From: a virus
Reading direction: 5' to 3' (one strand)
DNA length: 46,096 nucleotides
IMG/VR virus record: IMGVR_UViG_3300028027_000086
Span: 1-46,096 of that record
Shown: positions 10,101-20,275 of the stretch, one piece after another
How positions within the stretch are numbered: the first letter of the stretch is position 1
Layout: each line of letters opens with the position of its first letter
Position numbers and translations under genes: made by a program
The notes under the pieces: model-generated
Seen by the model: the letters and a program-made list of their open reading frames with translations, nothing else
Told to the model about the DNA's origin: nothing
The model's database searches: none

Positions 10101-12460
10101 GATTATTTGGGTATGATTTTAATAATTTATCAACAATAGTTGAAGGAGATAAATTTAAATTAAACTATCCTATTCAGGGTGGTTTAAATTGTGTTAATCA
10201 TCAAACTTCTAATAATTTAAATGTTAATTATTATTTTGATTCATTTCATTTTGAACCTTCGTTAACCCCACCACCCGTTCCAAATACCGCGGCAACATTT
10301 GGGTTTAGTTCATTTACGTCTAATTTACAAACATATTATTCTAATTTAGACACAACAAATGGTAGTTTTACACCCGGACAAAGTGCTCCAACATTATCAT
10401 CTGTAACATTCCCATCATCTTCTGTGTCTAGAGTGGTTGATAGTTATACTAATGATGTTGCTCCACCATTTTTGATTGCTCCAACATCAATTGGTACTCA
10501 GGGTTGGAATGGTTTTATTGTTGAGTGGGATATGCAATATACTTATGATATTAATTGTCAATTTCTTTTTACTTCAAATCAAAAAGCTTATGATAGAAGA
10601 AGCGGAACACTTAATGCGACCCCAAATGACAATCGAGGATATTACCCTAAAGAGATTGTTGAGGGAGGGTCAATGTTTTATCAAAGAATAAATGTTAATC
10701 AAACAACAGGTGCTGGAGATGGTTCAGTTTTACTCCAAAATGTTTATTACGCTCCAAAATATTTTAGTGGAGTTACTCTTGATTACCAATTAAATAGCGG
10801 TAATCCTAAAAAGATAATAATGAGGTCAGATAGATTACCGACATCAACATTAGTACAGAATAATTTAAATAATAGTTTCCCATTACATACTAATACTAAT
10901 TTTTCAATTTTTATTGTAACGGATGATGGTGCGGCAATTAATCAAAATGTTGGTAGTACAGGTTCTGCAGATTTATTTCAAGGTGAAGGTGGTGCATTTG
11001 TACCTGATGCTGACGAACCGTCGGTTGTTAATCAAATTTTAGAATCTTTTAATTGTGGTAGTATGGCGCCATTAGGTTGTTATTATAGTGAAGAACCTTC
11101 TCCTGGTAAATATAATTTAAAAATTAGAGATAAAGGTAATGATTGTTGGAGTTTTGGTAGTGGTAAGGTTAAATTCGATGGAGGATGTTATATATTAATA
11201 ACTCAGCCGATAATTTCGTTATTAAATGGTCAAGATTTTCAAATTGTCTTTGAATGGACAAATAGAATACAAGTAATGTTTGGTGCGTGTAGAAATGTGT
11301 TTTCTCACTTATTTACAAACAATTGGATTAATGGTACTCTTTATTCTTTTTCGTTTTCTAATGATGTATTCTTTGATAGTTTAAATAGACCTCAAAGTAA
11401 CATTTGTGACGATAATATCTATTTTGACCAAGTTACTAATAATTTCTATTATAGAAGTAGTCCTTGGAATGATAGTACTTCTGAATTTGTTGGTATGGAT
11501 AGACCTGAACCTAATTCATTTGTACGTGGTATATTTGGTGGTTATGGTGGTAATTTTACAAATTTAAAATATCCAACAACTATTATGGATTTAGGACCAA
11601 GAAATTTATATTTACAAGAATTAGTAATGTCTGATGATTTTGATGGGTATGTGGCTAATCGATTAAATACCACAACTTATGGGGATGTGTCTGAATTATT
11701 AAATCTTTTAATTATTACAAGATTAGCGAGTCCTGGGTTTTTAACTAGAATTGGGGTTACCGGTGTTGGTATCCTATCATTTTTTACAAGAACTAAACTT
11801 ATGATTGATGGTGATTACGCTCAAATGATTGCTATTAATTCTGAATTATCGGTTGCTCCGTTTCAATCAATAAATTATCCTGATAACCCTATTGGACAAC
11901 AAAACCCAATATATTATAACCCTTCAAGTGATATTAATGATGTGGTGTTTGGGGTTTTCTTTTCTTCTGATACTCAAACACGAGATTTTATATCTCCAAA
12001 AAGAACAATTATTGACCCTGATGGACTTGTTACGGACAATTGTACTTTTAGTTATTTTTCGGTGTTTACTCAAGAAGTTCCATTTTACCAATGGAATATA
12101 AAAGGTCAAGATACTGCTAGTATTTTTGGGTCACAAGAAAATGAATGGTATTCAACACCATTAAACGGGTCGGCATTTTTTAGTTATCCATATCAATTAT
12201 TAGATAGAACTGAACCTTCATCAAGATATATGAGAACATCCCAAAATCCTGAAAATAAATATTTTAAAGGTTATATTTATTCTGTTTATCCTGATGGTAC
12301 TTTAAATCCGAATTTTAACTCAATCGATTCAAATTCATATAACGATAGATTGTTTAATACCGGTGCACCGTTTTATTTTTATTTTGGGTTGAAAAAAGGT
12401 AAATCGGCATTTGATAGATTTACAACTAAATGGTTAGATACAACAACAACAATATACTAA
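7136..12460 (+). CDS. Giant baseplate/tail structural protein with internal hydrophobic segment
   Basis: Not assigned to a named family; its place after gp6 is where T4 has wedge protein gp7, which is only a positional hint. The N-terminal ~180 residues resemble a carboxypeptidase-regulatory-like fold: VGRVSVNNGFGIPNAKVSVF near residue 50, and NSSGDYMIFGVPTGSQTVVV near 150. Residues about 485-551 are almost wholly hydrophobic, enough for three or so membrane spans, with an amphipathic segment and a Cys-rich patch (ECSFCDCGD) after them. The remaining ~1150 residues are Asn/Ser/Thr-rich and beta-like. Hydrophobic helices are unusual in a baseplate protein. At 1774 residues it is the longest gene here. 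Confidence 0.7.
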   Translation: MSNSFRIRTEPGVDKSLNVLIDQEFEYLEILSLKLLQSQIYTRQCSDYGVIVGRVSVNNGFGIPNAKVSVFIPLDAQDELNPVVSDLYPYKSLTDLNEDGYRYNLLPYVKSHSGHNPTGTFFTRENVLTDPTLIQVYDKYYKYSTVTNSSGDYMIFGVPTGSQTVVVDIDLSDIGEFSLSPQDLIRMGLATPTQVAGINFKSSTNLNSLPQIITINRTIEVEPLWGQPEICNLGITRTDFDLSNESGIDIRPTAIFMGSIVSSNDDEALPRTCKPRLKSGSQCTLVTGPGEILAIRQTIFLDAQGKPILETVDLEEGGQVIDDNGTWLVDVPMNLDYLVTNEFGEQVISDDPKKGIPTKGKYRFKVKWNQSPSLSETVKRGYFLVPNIKEHGWTSSNTDPNSTFKHKSYAFSLDWDDYVDFQSAIDCTDTFYLMQFNKVYTVSQLVDQYRKGYLNNQFIGIKNILDESCESENNKFPTNDGVFRFDLIYFLFWIMLFLFRPVFISLIPVIHILWFVLKILAIILTVIIYAIMTIVIIICNILRAIIGALANLPRWLGGRFFQRLKDQLNCPTFADVNKIVSDILSFPDKLKNIKIPNLSYPECSFCDCGDNGDLPKDEPGVEQLAVDTTDVTTVEGPGLSLLTPFQIFTQYNINKKFSGTTGSPNVYTTDSVYQTLFAGNALGYEAEDSLTVSTRVPGLFITTNNDEAPNAGTDPTDPEFAYFTSSLSVPERLNLFNTKAKYFNETPNNPGGGVNRIKVTFQPDLNNPVTKYHYDNVIAIVCTPSATNLESGTMLSFQDFAFSNDINVINTGTTINEYGTNTITGTTINTGTTSNPASISIYYANPDGSGNVTTPVNYQIVADADDALYAKFPMDIEYYQVITGMTYSEYSGMCNNNSISVIGDWNNNNSFNNRFLSNDMRFYRVTQPQEDEFNPSPFNCGKNLSWSTVERFFSPIDYYKSIDRQKVIFLVRGVDPNSTRTKVRYDLSRLFGYDFNNLSTIVEGDKFKLNYPIQGGLNCVNHQTSNNLNVNYYFDSFHFEPSLTPPPVPNTAATFGFSSFTSNLQTYYSNLDTTNGSFTPGQSAPTLSSVTFPSSSVSRVVDSYTNDVAPPFLIAPTSIGTQGWNGFIVEWDMQYTYDINCQFLFTSNQKAYDRRSGTLNATPNDNRGYYPKEIVEGGSMFYQRINVNQTTGAGDGSVLLQNVYYAPKYFSGVTLDYQLNSGNPKKIIMRSDRLPTSTLVQNNLNNSFPLHTNTNFSIFIVTDDGAAINQNVGSTGSADLFQGEGGAFVPDADEPSVVNQILESFNCGSMAPLGCYYSEEPSPGKYNLKIRDKGNDCWSFGSGKVKFDGGCYILITQPIISLLNGQDFQIVFEWTNRIQVMFGACRNVFSHLFTNNWINGTLYSFSFSNDVFFDSLNRPQSNICDDNIYFDQVTNNFYYRSSPWNDSTSEFVGMDRPEPNSFVRGIFGGYGGNFTNLKYPTTIMDLGPRNLYLQELVMSDDFDGYVANRLNTTTYGDVSELLNLLIITRLASPGFLTRIGVTGVGILSFFTRTKLMIDGDYAQMIAINSELSVAPFQSINYPDNPIGQQNPIYYNPSSDINDVVFGVFFSSDTQTRDFISPKRTIIDPDGLVTDNCTFSYFSVFTQEVPFYQWNIKGQDTASIFGSQENEWYSTPLNGSAFFSYPYQLLDRTEPSSRYMRTSQNPENKYFKGYIYSVYPDGTLNPNFNSIDSNSYNDRLFNTGAPFYFYFGLKKGKSAFDRFTTKWLDTTTTIY

Positions 12461-12461
12461 T

Positions 12462-14315
12462 ATGGGAAATAGAATTGATACTAGAGTAATTTTAGGTTCT
12501 TTACGATATAAATCGGCACCAGATACTAATCTGATGTTTAATGTTCCTTTAGTTCAAACAGCTCAAATGAATGTTGAATTTGATAGGAATATTGATGTTA
12601 GTTTAGAACAAGTGTTTGATGATGAAAGACAAAAATCTGATATCTTTAGACCTACTTGTAAATTTTCATTATTATTTGATAATTCGTATACTGGTAGTAC
12701 AAATTACCAACCGTTTGAAAATAATTTATATTACGTTAATGAAGCTCAAGCGGCTATAAATAATTGTCCAATTAATCTTAACGTCGCTTGGACAGGATTA
12801 CCTCAATATAATGAATTTGATTTTATTAGAACTGATTATGATGTTCCGGGTTATACTCAACCACCATATAATCATTTAACTTTTGTTAGTAAAAGTGCTT
12901 CAACATATAATTGGAATCATTTTATAAGTTATCCTTTTGAAAATGATTATCAAAAACAATTACAAGCGGTTACCAAAATAGCGTCAATTTCAAACGCAAT
13001 AACGTTAGATTGGGTTGCGTCAGATGGAATACCATTTGTTATTGAAAATAATGACACAACAGTTTATAATGGTAGAAACATTATAAAATTTACCTGTCCT
13101 ATGAAACACGGATTAACTCCGGGTGAATTTGTTAAATTAAGTTTTGGTTACAACAATGTGGATACATTTGAAGTATATAGTTTAGGTGACGGAAAATATG
13201 AGAGTGATTTATATATTTTTAACATTTTTAATGTTGGATTTACGGGAACTACATTTACAACAGGAACAGAAGGAACATTTAGACGAATTATAAATAATGA
13301 TAACCCAAACGATACTATTTCAACATATTATGTTAGAAGACATAAAATATTAACAAATCCTGAAAATGCTATTTTAGTTAATGCGGGGTTTGACCAAAAT
13401 ATTTTTGGAGTTAAACGAAAATATGAAAGTAGTGGTTTTACACCAAACAGAATTGCTAGAGTTTCAATAAAAGAAGGGGCTCAATCTTATACATTATCAT
13501 TTGATAAAGATGTTAGAATTAATGATTTAATTGATAATCAAAAAAGACCATTAACTGAATTATTCTTTACAACAATTTGGAAAGGTTATTTTGGTTATAT
13601 GTTTGGTAGATTAATAGGGCCGGGAATGGGGTATCAAGGTATGAAATTTGGGTATGATTTTAATTTACCGTTAAATCCTCAAACTAAATTACCGACTGAT
13701 TGGTGGAGTGAGGCTGAAAATTTGTCAGACACAAACATTCCTATAGACACATATGTAAATACAACGTTAGGGCCAAATGGATTACCATTAGGAGAGTATA
13801 ATGGTGCTCCAATAGTTTTCACATACAATAGGTCTTTAAAAGAAGGTGATACGTTAGATGGTGATTACTGTGAATGGAATAATTTTGAACAAACTGAAAG
13901 AGTTATATCTAATTTATACCATAAAATAACGTATAATGCTAAAGTATTTAACATTGGACGACCAATTAGTTCAACAGGTTATAGAATGTCATTGACAAAC
14001 CCGTTTGGTTATTATTATCAACCGCATAATTCTTTAACAATACGACAATTCTCAGATTATATTGAGGAGGGTAATAAGAAAAATGTTGTGGATGTGCCTA
14101 ATTATGCGTATTACTCCCCAAGTAAAGATACTTTTTTATGGAAAGATTTATATAGTTATGGGTTTGTTGACTCTAATGGTATTGGGGTTAATTATCCATT
14201 TTTAAATGGTGCTCATTACCCTTATGATAATATTATTTTTAGAATAATACCGGAAGGTACTAATTATAATGAACAGATAATAACCGCAGAACCAATAATA
14301 GACGATTGTGAGTAA
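12462..14315 (+). CDS. Tail/baseplate structural protein, unknown family
   Basis: Translationally coupled to the gene before it (one-base gap). The 617-residue product is rich in Tyr, Asn, Phe and Thr with no signal peptide or membrane span. It contains many short beta-prone segments, such as FSLLFDNSYTGSTNYQPFEN near residue 67. A central part (about 95-300) could be an inserted beta domain. Its place between the giant protein and several other structural genes makes a wedge or baseplate-rim role likely, but no family motif was recognised. Confidence 0.6.
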   Translation: MGNRIDTRVILGSLRYKSAPDTNLMFNVPLVQTAQMNVEFDRNIDVSLEQVFDDERQKSDIFRPTCKFSLLFDNSYTGSTNYQPFENNLYYVNEAQAAINNCPINLNVAWTGLPQYNEFDFIRTDYDVPGYTQPPYNHLTFVSKSASTYNWNHFISYPFENDYQKQLQAVTKIASISNAITLDWVASDGIPFVIENNDTTVYNGRNIIKFTCPMKHGLTPGEFVKLSFGYNNVDTFEVYSLGDGKYESDLYIFNIFNVGFTGTTFTTGTEGTFRRIINNDNPNDTISTYYVRRHKILTNPENAILVNAGFDQNIFGVKRKYESSGFTPNRIARVSIKEGAQSYTLSFDKDVRINDLIDNQKRPLTELFFTTIWKGYFGYMFGRLIGPGMGYQGMKFGYDFNLPLNPQTKLPTDWWSEAENLSDTNIPIDTYVNTTLGPNGLPLGEYNGAPIVFTYNRSLKEGDTLDGDYCEWNNFEQTERVISNLYHKITYNAKVFNIGRPISSTGYRMSLTNPFGYYYQPHNSLTIRQFSDYIEEGNKKNVVDVPNYAYYSPSKDTFLWKDLYSYGFVDSNGIGVNYPFLNGAHYPYDNIIFRIIPEGTNYNEQIITAEPIIDDCE

Positions 14316-15108
14316 TAAATTTAGATTTGTAATCCCTAATGATGAACAGTACATTCTTTTACCGATTGAACTGAAATGGGATATGTACGGACAGGAAGAT
14401 AGTATTGAACTTTATGAAGAAGACGTTATAAAGGACATAATTGGTGTTGCTGAAGATTTTGAATTATTAAGATTTTCACATAAACCATATAATGATGATA
14501 CAAAAACCGATGTAAAATATGATTTTTATTTTTATAGTGGTAATGTTAATAATGTGACTACTGCGACTAGTAATGATTGGGTAAATAGTTACCTACCTGA
14601 AGGATTTGATAAAAGTGAAATTTATTATTATGAAAAACCTTTTACAAAATCGTTTTTCAAGTTGGATTTTTACGATACTATGGATGGTAAATCTCAAACT
14701 AATTATTTTACAATAATAATACCGGTTCAACAAGGGTTTACTGAATCAGTAACTTTGTCACCATATATTCCGGATGTTTTGATTAAAAAACCGTCATATA
14801 AATTAGATTTTGTTGGTGATAAGGAAGGATTTTTCATTTATTGGTTAAAAAATATTAAGTTTTATAATTTAACGACTTTTTATATGAGTGCTAAGTTTTT
14901 TGATGGTAAATTGGGTGTTTATGTTAAAATGATGAAAATACCTCAATCATCTCCATTGATTCCGAGTGTGTTTCAATTTGATTCAAAATATTTTTATTAC
15001 AAAGTTAATTTAGACTATGTTAATAAAACCTACGAAATCTTGGATGATTTAGATGTTAGGGTGGGAACTACTAGTTCCATAAAATGGTATGAATATATTA
15101 ATCCATAA
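14308..15108 (+). CDS. Structural protein of the baseplate operon, unknown
   Basis: 266 residues, not recognised. It begins at a GTG that overlaps the previous gene by eight bases; no in-frame ATG lies nearby, and the coupling supports this start. The sequence is aromatic-rich (Tyr and Phe) and beta-like (for example DFYFYSGNVNN, FTKSFFKLDFYDTMDG), with no Cys clusters, membrane spans or enzyme motifs. Its stop overlaps the ATG of the next gene (TAATG), so it is part of the same operon and presumably a small tail or baseplate component. Confidence 0.6.
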   Translation: MSNKFRFVIPNDEQYILLPIELKWDMYGQEDSIELYEEDVIKDIIGVAEDFELLRFSHKPYNDDTKTDVKYDFYFYSGNVNNVTTATSNDWVNSYLPEGFDKSEIYYYEKPFTKSFFKLDFYDTMDGKSQTNYFTIIIPVQQGFTESVTLSPYIPDVLIKKPSYKLDFVGDKEGFFIYWLKNIKFYNLTTFYMSAKFFDGKLGVYVKMMKIPQSSPLIPSVFQFDSKYFYYKVNLDYVNKTYEILDDLDVRVGTTSSIKWYEYINP

Positions 15109-16334
15109 TGAGTGCAAATACGTATCGTATAAGAATATCACCTGAAGTAATTAGTGGTGATGTTTTTAAAATTAATTATATCGGAAATCCATATATTGAG
15201 GAACAAAAAATACCATTTTGTTGTGATATCTATACTCGTGAGGTAACCAAATATATTGATGGGAGTGCTTATGTATATTCATCAATGACTCAAATATTAA
15301 CAGGTGCGACAGGAACGACAGCGACCTCTAATATTTCAAAATCAACACTCAAACCAGGGACATCATTATTAACGGGTTTAACTATTCCAATATTAATTAC
15401 TGAAAATACGGTTGATGTTGGGTATTATTCGGTGTTTGATGGAATGATAGTCCAACAAGAGGTTATGACTAACTTTTTGTTCTCTGCGAATACAGATGCT
15501 CCATATACATACAATTTTTATAATACTTCAGATGTTGAATTTAAAAAATATTTAGAGTTTTCATCTTATGAAATAGATTGGGGTGATGGTTCGCCAAAAC
15601 AAACTGTTACAAATTTTAGTCCTAATTTTTATTCGCATCCATACTCACAACCCGGTGAATTTACAATTAGTATGTCAGGTATGAGTCCGTGGGGTTCTAA
15701 TGTAGTGAAGAAAACGGTTACAGTACCATTTACTGATGTTACCATATTAGACCCTAAAGGAACAACTTGTTTTACTCCAATGGGTGGTAGTTGGTCGGCA
15801 ACACCAATTTGTTATGATTTTATTTATAGTGGGGATGCTAGTTGTGATACATATCAAAGTGGTATTAACCCTTATTTAACAGTACCTTTAGTTGTTAGTG
15901 GATATACCCAATCATCAGTGGCTGATTTAAGAGTTTATGGTAAAAAGGCCAATTTAGATGATGGGTATTACAACATTGGTGTTCAGGTAACGGGTACGAC
16001 CGGTGTTGTTGGGACTTATTGGGGTGGAAGAACAAGTGGTAGTCAATTATACACTGGGTATACAATTAATGGAGTTGATTACTATGATTATAGTGATGGT
16101 ACAACACTCTTTGTAGTTAGTGGTGTAACACCAATAGATACGGTATGTGAACCAATTGTAAAAAATGAGGCATTATTAAACGTAATTGATGAGCCAGAAG
16201 TTCAATCCAATGTATTTATAGAGAGAGGAAAAGTTTCCGCATTAGAATCGATGGAAAGATTAGGGGAAGTAGATAATTTAGGTGACCTTGAAAAATATGG
16301 TTACAAATTTTTTAACATAATAAAAATAGATTAA
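15108..16334 (+). CDS. Structural protein with PKD-like domain
   Basis: 408 residues. A PKD/Ig-like domain is visible at about residues 150-205: YEIDWGDGSPKQTVTNFSP, then FYSHPYSQPGEFTISMSG. The WGDGS and H-Y-x-x-PGxFT pattern is classic for PKD folds, which mediate protein or glycan contacts. The C-terminal 45 residues (FIERGKVSALESMERLGEVD, then a YGYKFFNIIKI tail) look like a short conserved docking tail. The start overlaps the preceding stop. Likely an exposed baseplate or fibre-attachment protein. Confidence 0.68.
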   Translation: MSANTYRIRISPEVISGDVFKINYIGNPYIEEQKIPFCCDIYTREVTKYIDGSAYVYSSMTQILTGATGTTATSNISKSTLKPGTSLLTGLTIPILITENTVDVGYYSVFDGMIVQQEVMTNFLFSANTDAPYTYNFYNTSDVEFKKYLEFSSYEIDWGDGSPKQTVTNFSPNFYSHPYSQPGEFTISMSGMSPWGSNVVKKTVTVPFTDVTILDPKGTTCFTPMGGSWSATPICYDFIYSGDASCDTYQSGINPYLTVPLVVSGYTQSSVADLRVYGKKANLDDGYYNIGVQVTGTTGVVGTYWGGRTSGSQLYTGYTINGVDYYDYSDGTTLFVVSGVTPIDTVCEPIVKNEALLNVIDEPEVQSNVFIERGKVSALESMERLGEVDNLGDLEKYGYKFFNIIKID

Positions 16335-16343
16335 AATAATAAT

Positions 16344-17258
16344 ATGGCAACAGGAACATACGGTACAATAAGACCCGCAGATGTATCACCGGAAGATGTG
16401 GACATCATTCTTAATTATACACCATCAAGAGATGAAACAGATAATTTTGTATTAACAAAGTTAGATGCTGTGTCAATATTAAGACCTTATTTTAATAATC
16501 AAGAAACAAGTTCAAGTCCTAACCCTAATGTTGAAATATTAGGTGGGTTATACAATTTAAGACTGCCTGCGGAACAATTTAACCAATTAGGTATCTACAC
16601 CTTATATATTAGACCAGCGGAGATTAGAACGAGTATATTAGATTGTGGTGTTTTATCATCATTACCTAATGTAAAAGGGATTGTGATTGATTTGAACAAT
16701 GTCCCAACTCAATTTAGAAATAAATTTGTTAATCAAGGTTTAGTTGGATTTAGAATTGAATACTTAAACTCTGATGGAACAAAAATACCTAATTTCTTTA
16801 GAATTGTTACATCATCATTCTTTTGTGAACCAGTTGTTCAAAATTTAACAAATACATCACAAAAAGCTATAAGATATAGATATACTGATAACAATACAAA
16901 TTTAATCTTTTGTACGGTTTCTCCGTCGTCATCTCCGACAAACAAACCAAACGCAACACCATATATTGGACAGCCAAATCAAAATATTATAATGTCTAAT
17001 ACCTTCTTTAATCCTATTACACTTGATATTGAAATTGCGGACCAAGATTTCTCAACATTGGCAATCGCTCTTTATGGTAATCAAACTAAATCTATGGATG
17101 ACGGTATCTACACTATTTACGATGCAAATAATAACATTTACCAACAATATAACTTATACGAAATTAGAGACCAATTTAATACGTTGTTATATGAAGTTAG
17201 ACAAAATAGAGGTGATAATATTGATTTTAGTAAAAACTTTACAAACATAACTGAATAA
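16344..17258 (+). CDS. Structural protein of the baseplate operon, unknown
   Basis: 304 residues, no recognised family. The N-terminus (ATGTYGTIRPADVSPEDVDI) reads like a cytoplasmic virion protein without signal peptide. Residues 60-150 are hydrophobic/beta alternating (YTLYIRPAEIRTSILDCGVL). A Ser/Pro-rich loop (SPSSSPTNKPNATP) lies near residue 195, and the C-terminal part is polar. It shares its last base with the next ATG (overlap at 17258), so the two products are probably made in balanced amounts. Confidence 0.58.
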   Translation: MATGTYGTIRPADVSPEDVDIILNYTPSRDETDNFVLTKLDAVSILRPYFNNQETSSSPNPNVEILGGLYNLRLPAEQFNQLGIYTLYIRPAEIRTSILDCGVLSSLPNVKGIVIDLNNVPTQFRNKFVNQGLVGFRIEYLNSDGTKIPNFFRIVTSSFFCEPVVQNLTNTSQKAIRYRYTDNNTNLIFCTVSPSSSPTNKPNATPYIGQPNQNIIMSNTFFNPITLDIEIADQDFSTLAIALYGNQTKSMDDGIYTIYDANNNIYQQYNLYEIRDQFNTLLYEVRQNRGDNIDFSKNFTNITE

Positions 17259-20200
17259 TGGCGTTACAAAAATTTACATGTCCTCCACAAGGTCCATCCG
17301 GTGCAAGTTCATTCTCTGATGATTTAGTTGGTTTCCAATTAGTCACTGGGGGTGGTTTGACGCAAGGTAATTTTGAATTTGTGACTTCTTTTAATGAGAA
17401 AACTAATAGAACCTTTAGTACAGGGACATTTTCTGACCCAATTAGTTTAGAAGGTTTAGGGTTAGATAGTACCATTCAATCAAGAACGATTTTTGAAAAT
17501 AATTTTAAAGTTTATCCAAATTTTGATTTAAGTCAAATTACCAATTTTACTCAATACGGGTCTTTAGTTAAAAGGTTATCAACATCTGTTGAGGTAATTA
17601 TTTCTAAATTCCCTGCGGCTCTTGAGGCGACGGTTATGGGTGAAAATTATGTTAAAGGTGAAACCGCAACAAATATAACTTATAATGAGATTGATAATAT
17701 AACTAGTTTTGATTTAGATGTTTCTCGTTTAAGAAATCCATTTGCAATTGATTTTACTGTAAATTCAACAAGAAATATCCAATTAAAAGAAATTGAAGTG
17801 TCTCCGCTTAGAGACATGACGGTTGAATATGCTAATTATAGTTTATACTATAATGGTAATGGATATAATGTAACTGCAATTATTCCTACAACATCTTTAA
17901 CATCCGGAACTTTAAACATAAGTGTTAGTGGACATCCATTTCCATTTCAAACAGTTACTTTTGATGATTTGGTAATTAGACCAAATGACTATGAAGTTAA
18001 TAGAATTTTTAATGAAGATTTAGATGAGGTTGAAAATTTCTTATTAAATAGAAATATAACTCCAAAATACACCGCTAATTTTAATGTACCAAGAGATGCT
18101 GAAGATGGTACTTATTTTACTTCACAAGAGTTTGTAACATTCCCATTAAATGGTTCTTGGAATCTTGATATCGTAACAAATGCTTTTACAAATTATTTAG
18201 TTCAGTTAAATGATATTGGAGCGTCAATGGATGAGTATAAAACAAACATTATTGCGAGATTTTTAACAACGGGAGCTTTCCAAGAATTTGACACGATAGG
18301 TCAAAAAATGGAAAAAGTGTTGCAGATTTATGGTAGAAGTTTTGACGAAACAAATAAGTTTATAAGTGCATTAGCGTTTATGAACTCAGTACATTATAAT
18401 CCAGGTGATGATATTCCATCTCAATTACTTAAAAATTTGTCACAAACATTAGGTTGGCAAACAAATATGTCACCGGTATCTACTGATGATTTTTTAAGTT
18501 CGGTATTTGGTCAAAGAAATACCGATAGGTCTCAATATCCTGGAGTATCAGATGCCACAACACCTGATGAATTAAATTATCAATATTATAGAAATTTAAT
18601 ATTAAATTCTGCTTACCTGTTCAAATCAAAAGGAACAAGAAAGGCTATTGAAACTTTAATGGCGTTAATTGGTGCACCTGATGCTTTGATTGAATTTAAT
18701 GAGTACATTTACTTAGCCGACCAAAGAATTAATGTTAATCAATTTAATACTCAGTTTGCTCAAATATCAGGAGGTACTTATACTCAAGAATTACCAACAC
18801 TTGAGGCGGGTAATACCTATAGATTTAGAAATGATGAATATACAGGATTTACAACAACATCAGTAATTCAAGATGTTAATATAACCAAAGATGAGTATCC
18901 AATGGATGAGTTTGGTTTCCCTAAAGCACCGGCAAATACCGAAGATTTTTTCTTTGAAAAAGGTAGTGGATGGTTTGAACAAACACCAAAACATAGAGCC
19001 CCTGAAGAAGTAAGTTACACCAATAGTGTATTTACAGGAGCAAACCCTAACTATCAAACAGTTTTGACACCATATAGTTATGGTCAAGAATATTTTGATA
19101 GATTTAGACAATTCCCTTTTATGAATTTAGGGTATAATCTAACACAAACTATTGATAATAATAAAAGTTGGGTTGATACCGAAGTTGGGGTACGTTCAAA
19201 TTTAGATGGTGGTTATAATGCTTTATATTATACAACAAATGATGCGTTAGTTCTTAACGCCAAAAATACTGATTTATTTTTAAATCCGGCACAAGGTTTA
19301 TCATATGATGTGTGGACAATGTCGAGAGAATATAATTTCCCAATACCTAATGAAGGTTTAAATTATGTTCAACCAACTTATTGTGACCCAAACCCTGTTT
19401 CTAATTATCCAATGAGAGGTGGGGTGGATTGGACTGAAATAAATCCACAACCAAAACGTAAAACATTCTTTGAGTTTGCCCAAACATTTTGGAAAAACAT
19501 GATTAATGTTAGAAATAGACAATTTTCAACTGATGGTAAGACTATGGGATATCCAACTCTTCAGTCAATTTATTGGAAATATTTAGATGCTCAAAAATTA
19601 GCCGGAGTACCTGATGGTAGTTTCAACTATACTAACATGATTGAATATGTTGATGGTATGGGTGATTATTGGGTACGACTTGTGGAACAAATGATTCCTG
19701 CAAGTACTATTTGGAATACAGGGGTTAAATACGAAAATTCTATATTCCATAGACAAAAATTTGTTTGGAGAAGACAAGAAGGATGTCAATTAATTCCGGT
19801 GCCATGTAACCCATGTTCAATGATTAGTAATATTTTTACATATGATTGTTACGTTCAATCAACACAATGTTCTATTTATCCATGGCAGACTAATCCACAA
19901 TTACAATCATTTAGTGCGGTATTAGGTTATTTATTAGGTAATTATTTAACTTCACAAGGTTATGAATTAAATGATTGTTTACTGAACACCTTAAAGAGTA
20001 CTTGGTATGTTGTGTTAAGTTTAGACGATGTTGAAATCATTCAATATCAATTTTTCACAGGTATTGGATATCTTAACACTGGTTTGAGTTCACCAACAAC
20101 AGACCAATGGACTACCGCCTTAGAAAATGCCTTGAATGGTTTAGATTTGTATGGTTATGAGTATATTTTAAATGATACCGATGTAGTTGTTTATAGTTCA

Positions 20201-20275
20201 ATTTGTTCGGTTAATGATGTGGGTATCAATTTTAAATTGAATGTTGGAATAAATTTTGAAATTTTATGTAATTAA
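17258..20275 (+). CDS. Large tail protein with P2 gpI-like segment
   Basis: 1005 residues. The middle, about 330-480, contains helical segments. Among them, YYRNLILNSAYLFKSKGTRK followed by AIETLMALIGAPDALIEFNE resembles the 'long Lys-Gly-Thr-Arg helix' region of P2 gpI-like baseplate proteins that link fibres to the baseplate. Repeated beta-like domains lie before it (about 95-280). The last ~100 residues form a domain that seems to recur in the next gene. No membrane span or signal peptide. It overlaps both neighbours by one base. Probably a fibre-anchoring baseplate protein; the family call is tentative. Confidence 0.6.
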   Translation: MALQKFTCPPQGPSGASSFSDDLVGFQLVTGGGLTQGNFEFVTSFNEKTNRTFSTGTFSDPISLEGLGLDSTIQSRTIFENNFKVYPNFDLSQITNFTQYGSLVKRLSTSVEVIISKFPAALEATVMGENYVKGETATNITYNEIDNITSFDLDVSRLRNPFAIDFTVNSTRNIQLKEIEVSPLRDMTVEYANYSLYYNGNGYNVTAIIPTTSLTSGTLNISVSGHPFPFQTVTFDDLVIRPNDYEVNRIFNEDLDEVENFLLNRNITPKYTANFNVPRDAEDGTYFTSQEFVTFPLNGSWNLDIVTNAFTNYLVQLNDIGASMDEYKTNIIARFLTTGAFQEFDTIGQKMEKVLQIYGRSFDETNKFISALAFMNSVHYNPGDDIPSQLLKNLSQTLGWQTNMSPVSTDDFLSSVFGQRNTDRSQYPGVSDATTPDELNYQYYRNLILNSAYLFKSKGTRKAIETLMALIGAPDALIEFNEYIYLADQRINVNQFNTQFAQISGGTYTQELPTLEAGNTYRFRNDEYTGFTTTSVIQDVNITKDEYPMDEFGFPKAPANTEDFFFEKGSGWFEQTPKHRAPEEVSYTNSVFTGANPNYQTVLTPYSYGQEYFDRFRQFPFMNLGYNLTQTIDNNKSWVDTEVGVRSNLDGGYNALYYTTNDALVLNAKNTDLFLNPAQGLSYDVWTMSREYNFPIPNEGLNYVQPTYCDPNPVSNYPMRGGVDWTEINPQPKRKTFFEFAQTFWKNMINVRNRQFSTDGKTMGYPTLQSIYWKYLDAQKLAGVPDGSFNYTNMIEYVDGMGDYWVRLVEQMIPASTIWNTGVKYENSIFHRQKFVWRRQEGCQLIPVPCNPCSMISNIFTYDCYVQSTQCSIYPWQTNPQLQSFSAVLGYLLGNYLTSQGYELNDCLLNTLKSTWYVVLSLDDVEIIQYQFFTGIGYLNTGLSSPTTDQWTTALENALNGLDLYGYEYILNDTDVVVYSSICSVNDVGINFKLNVGINFEILCN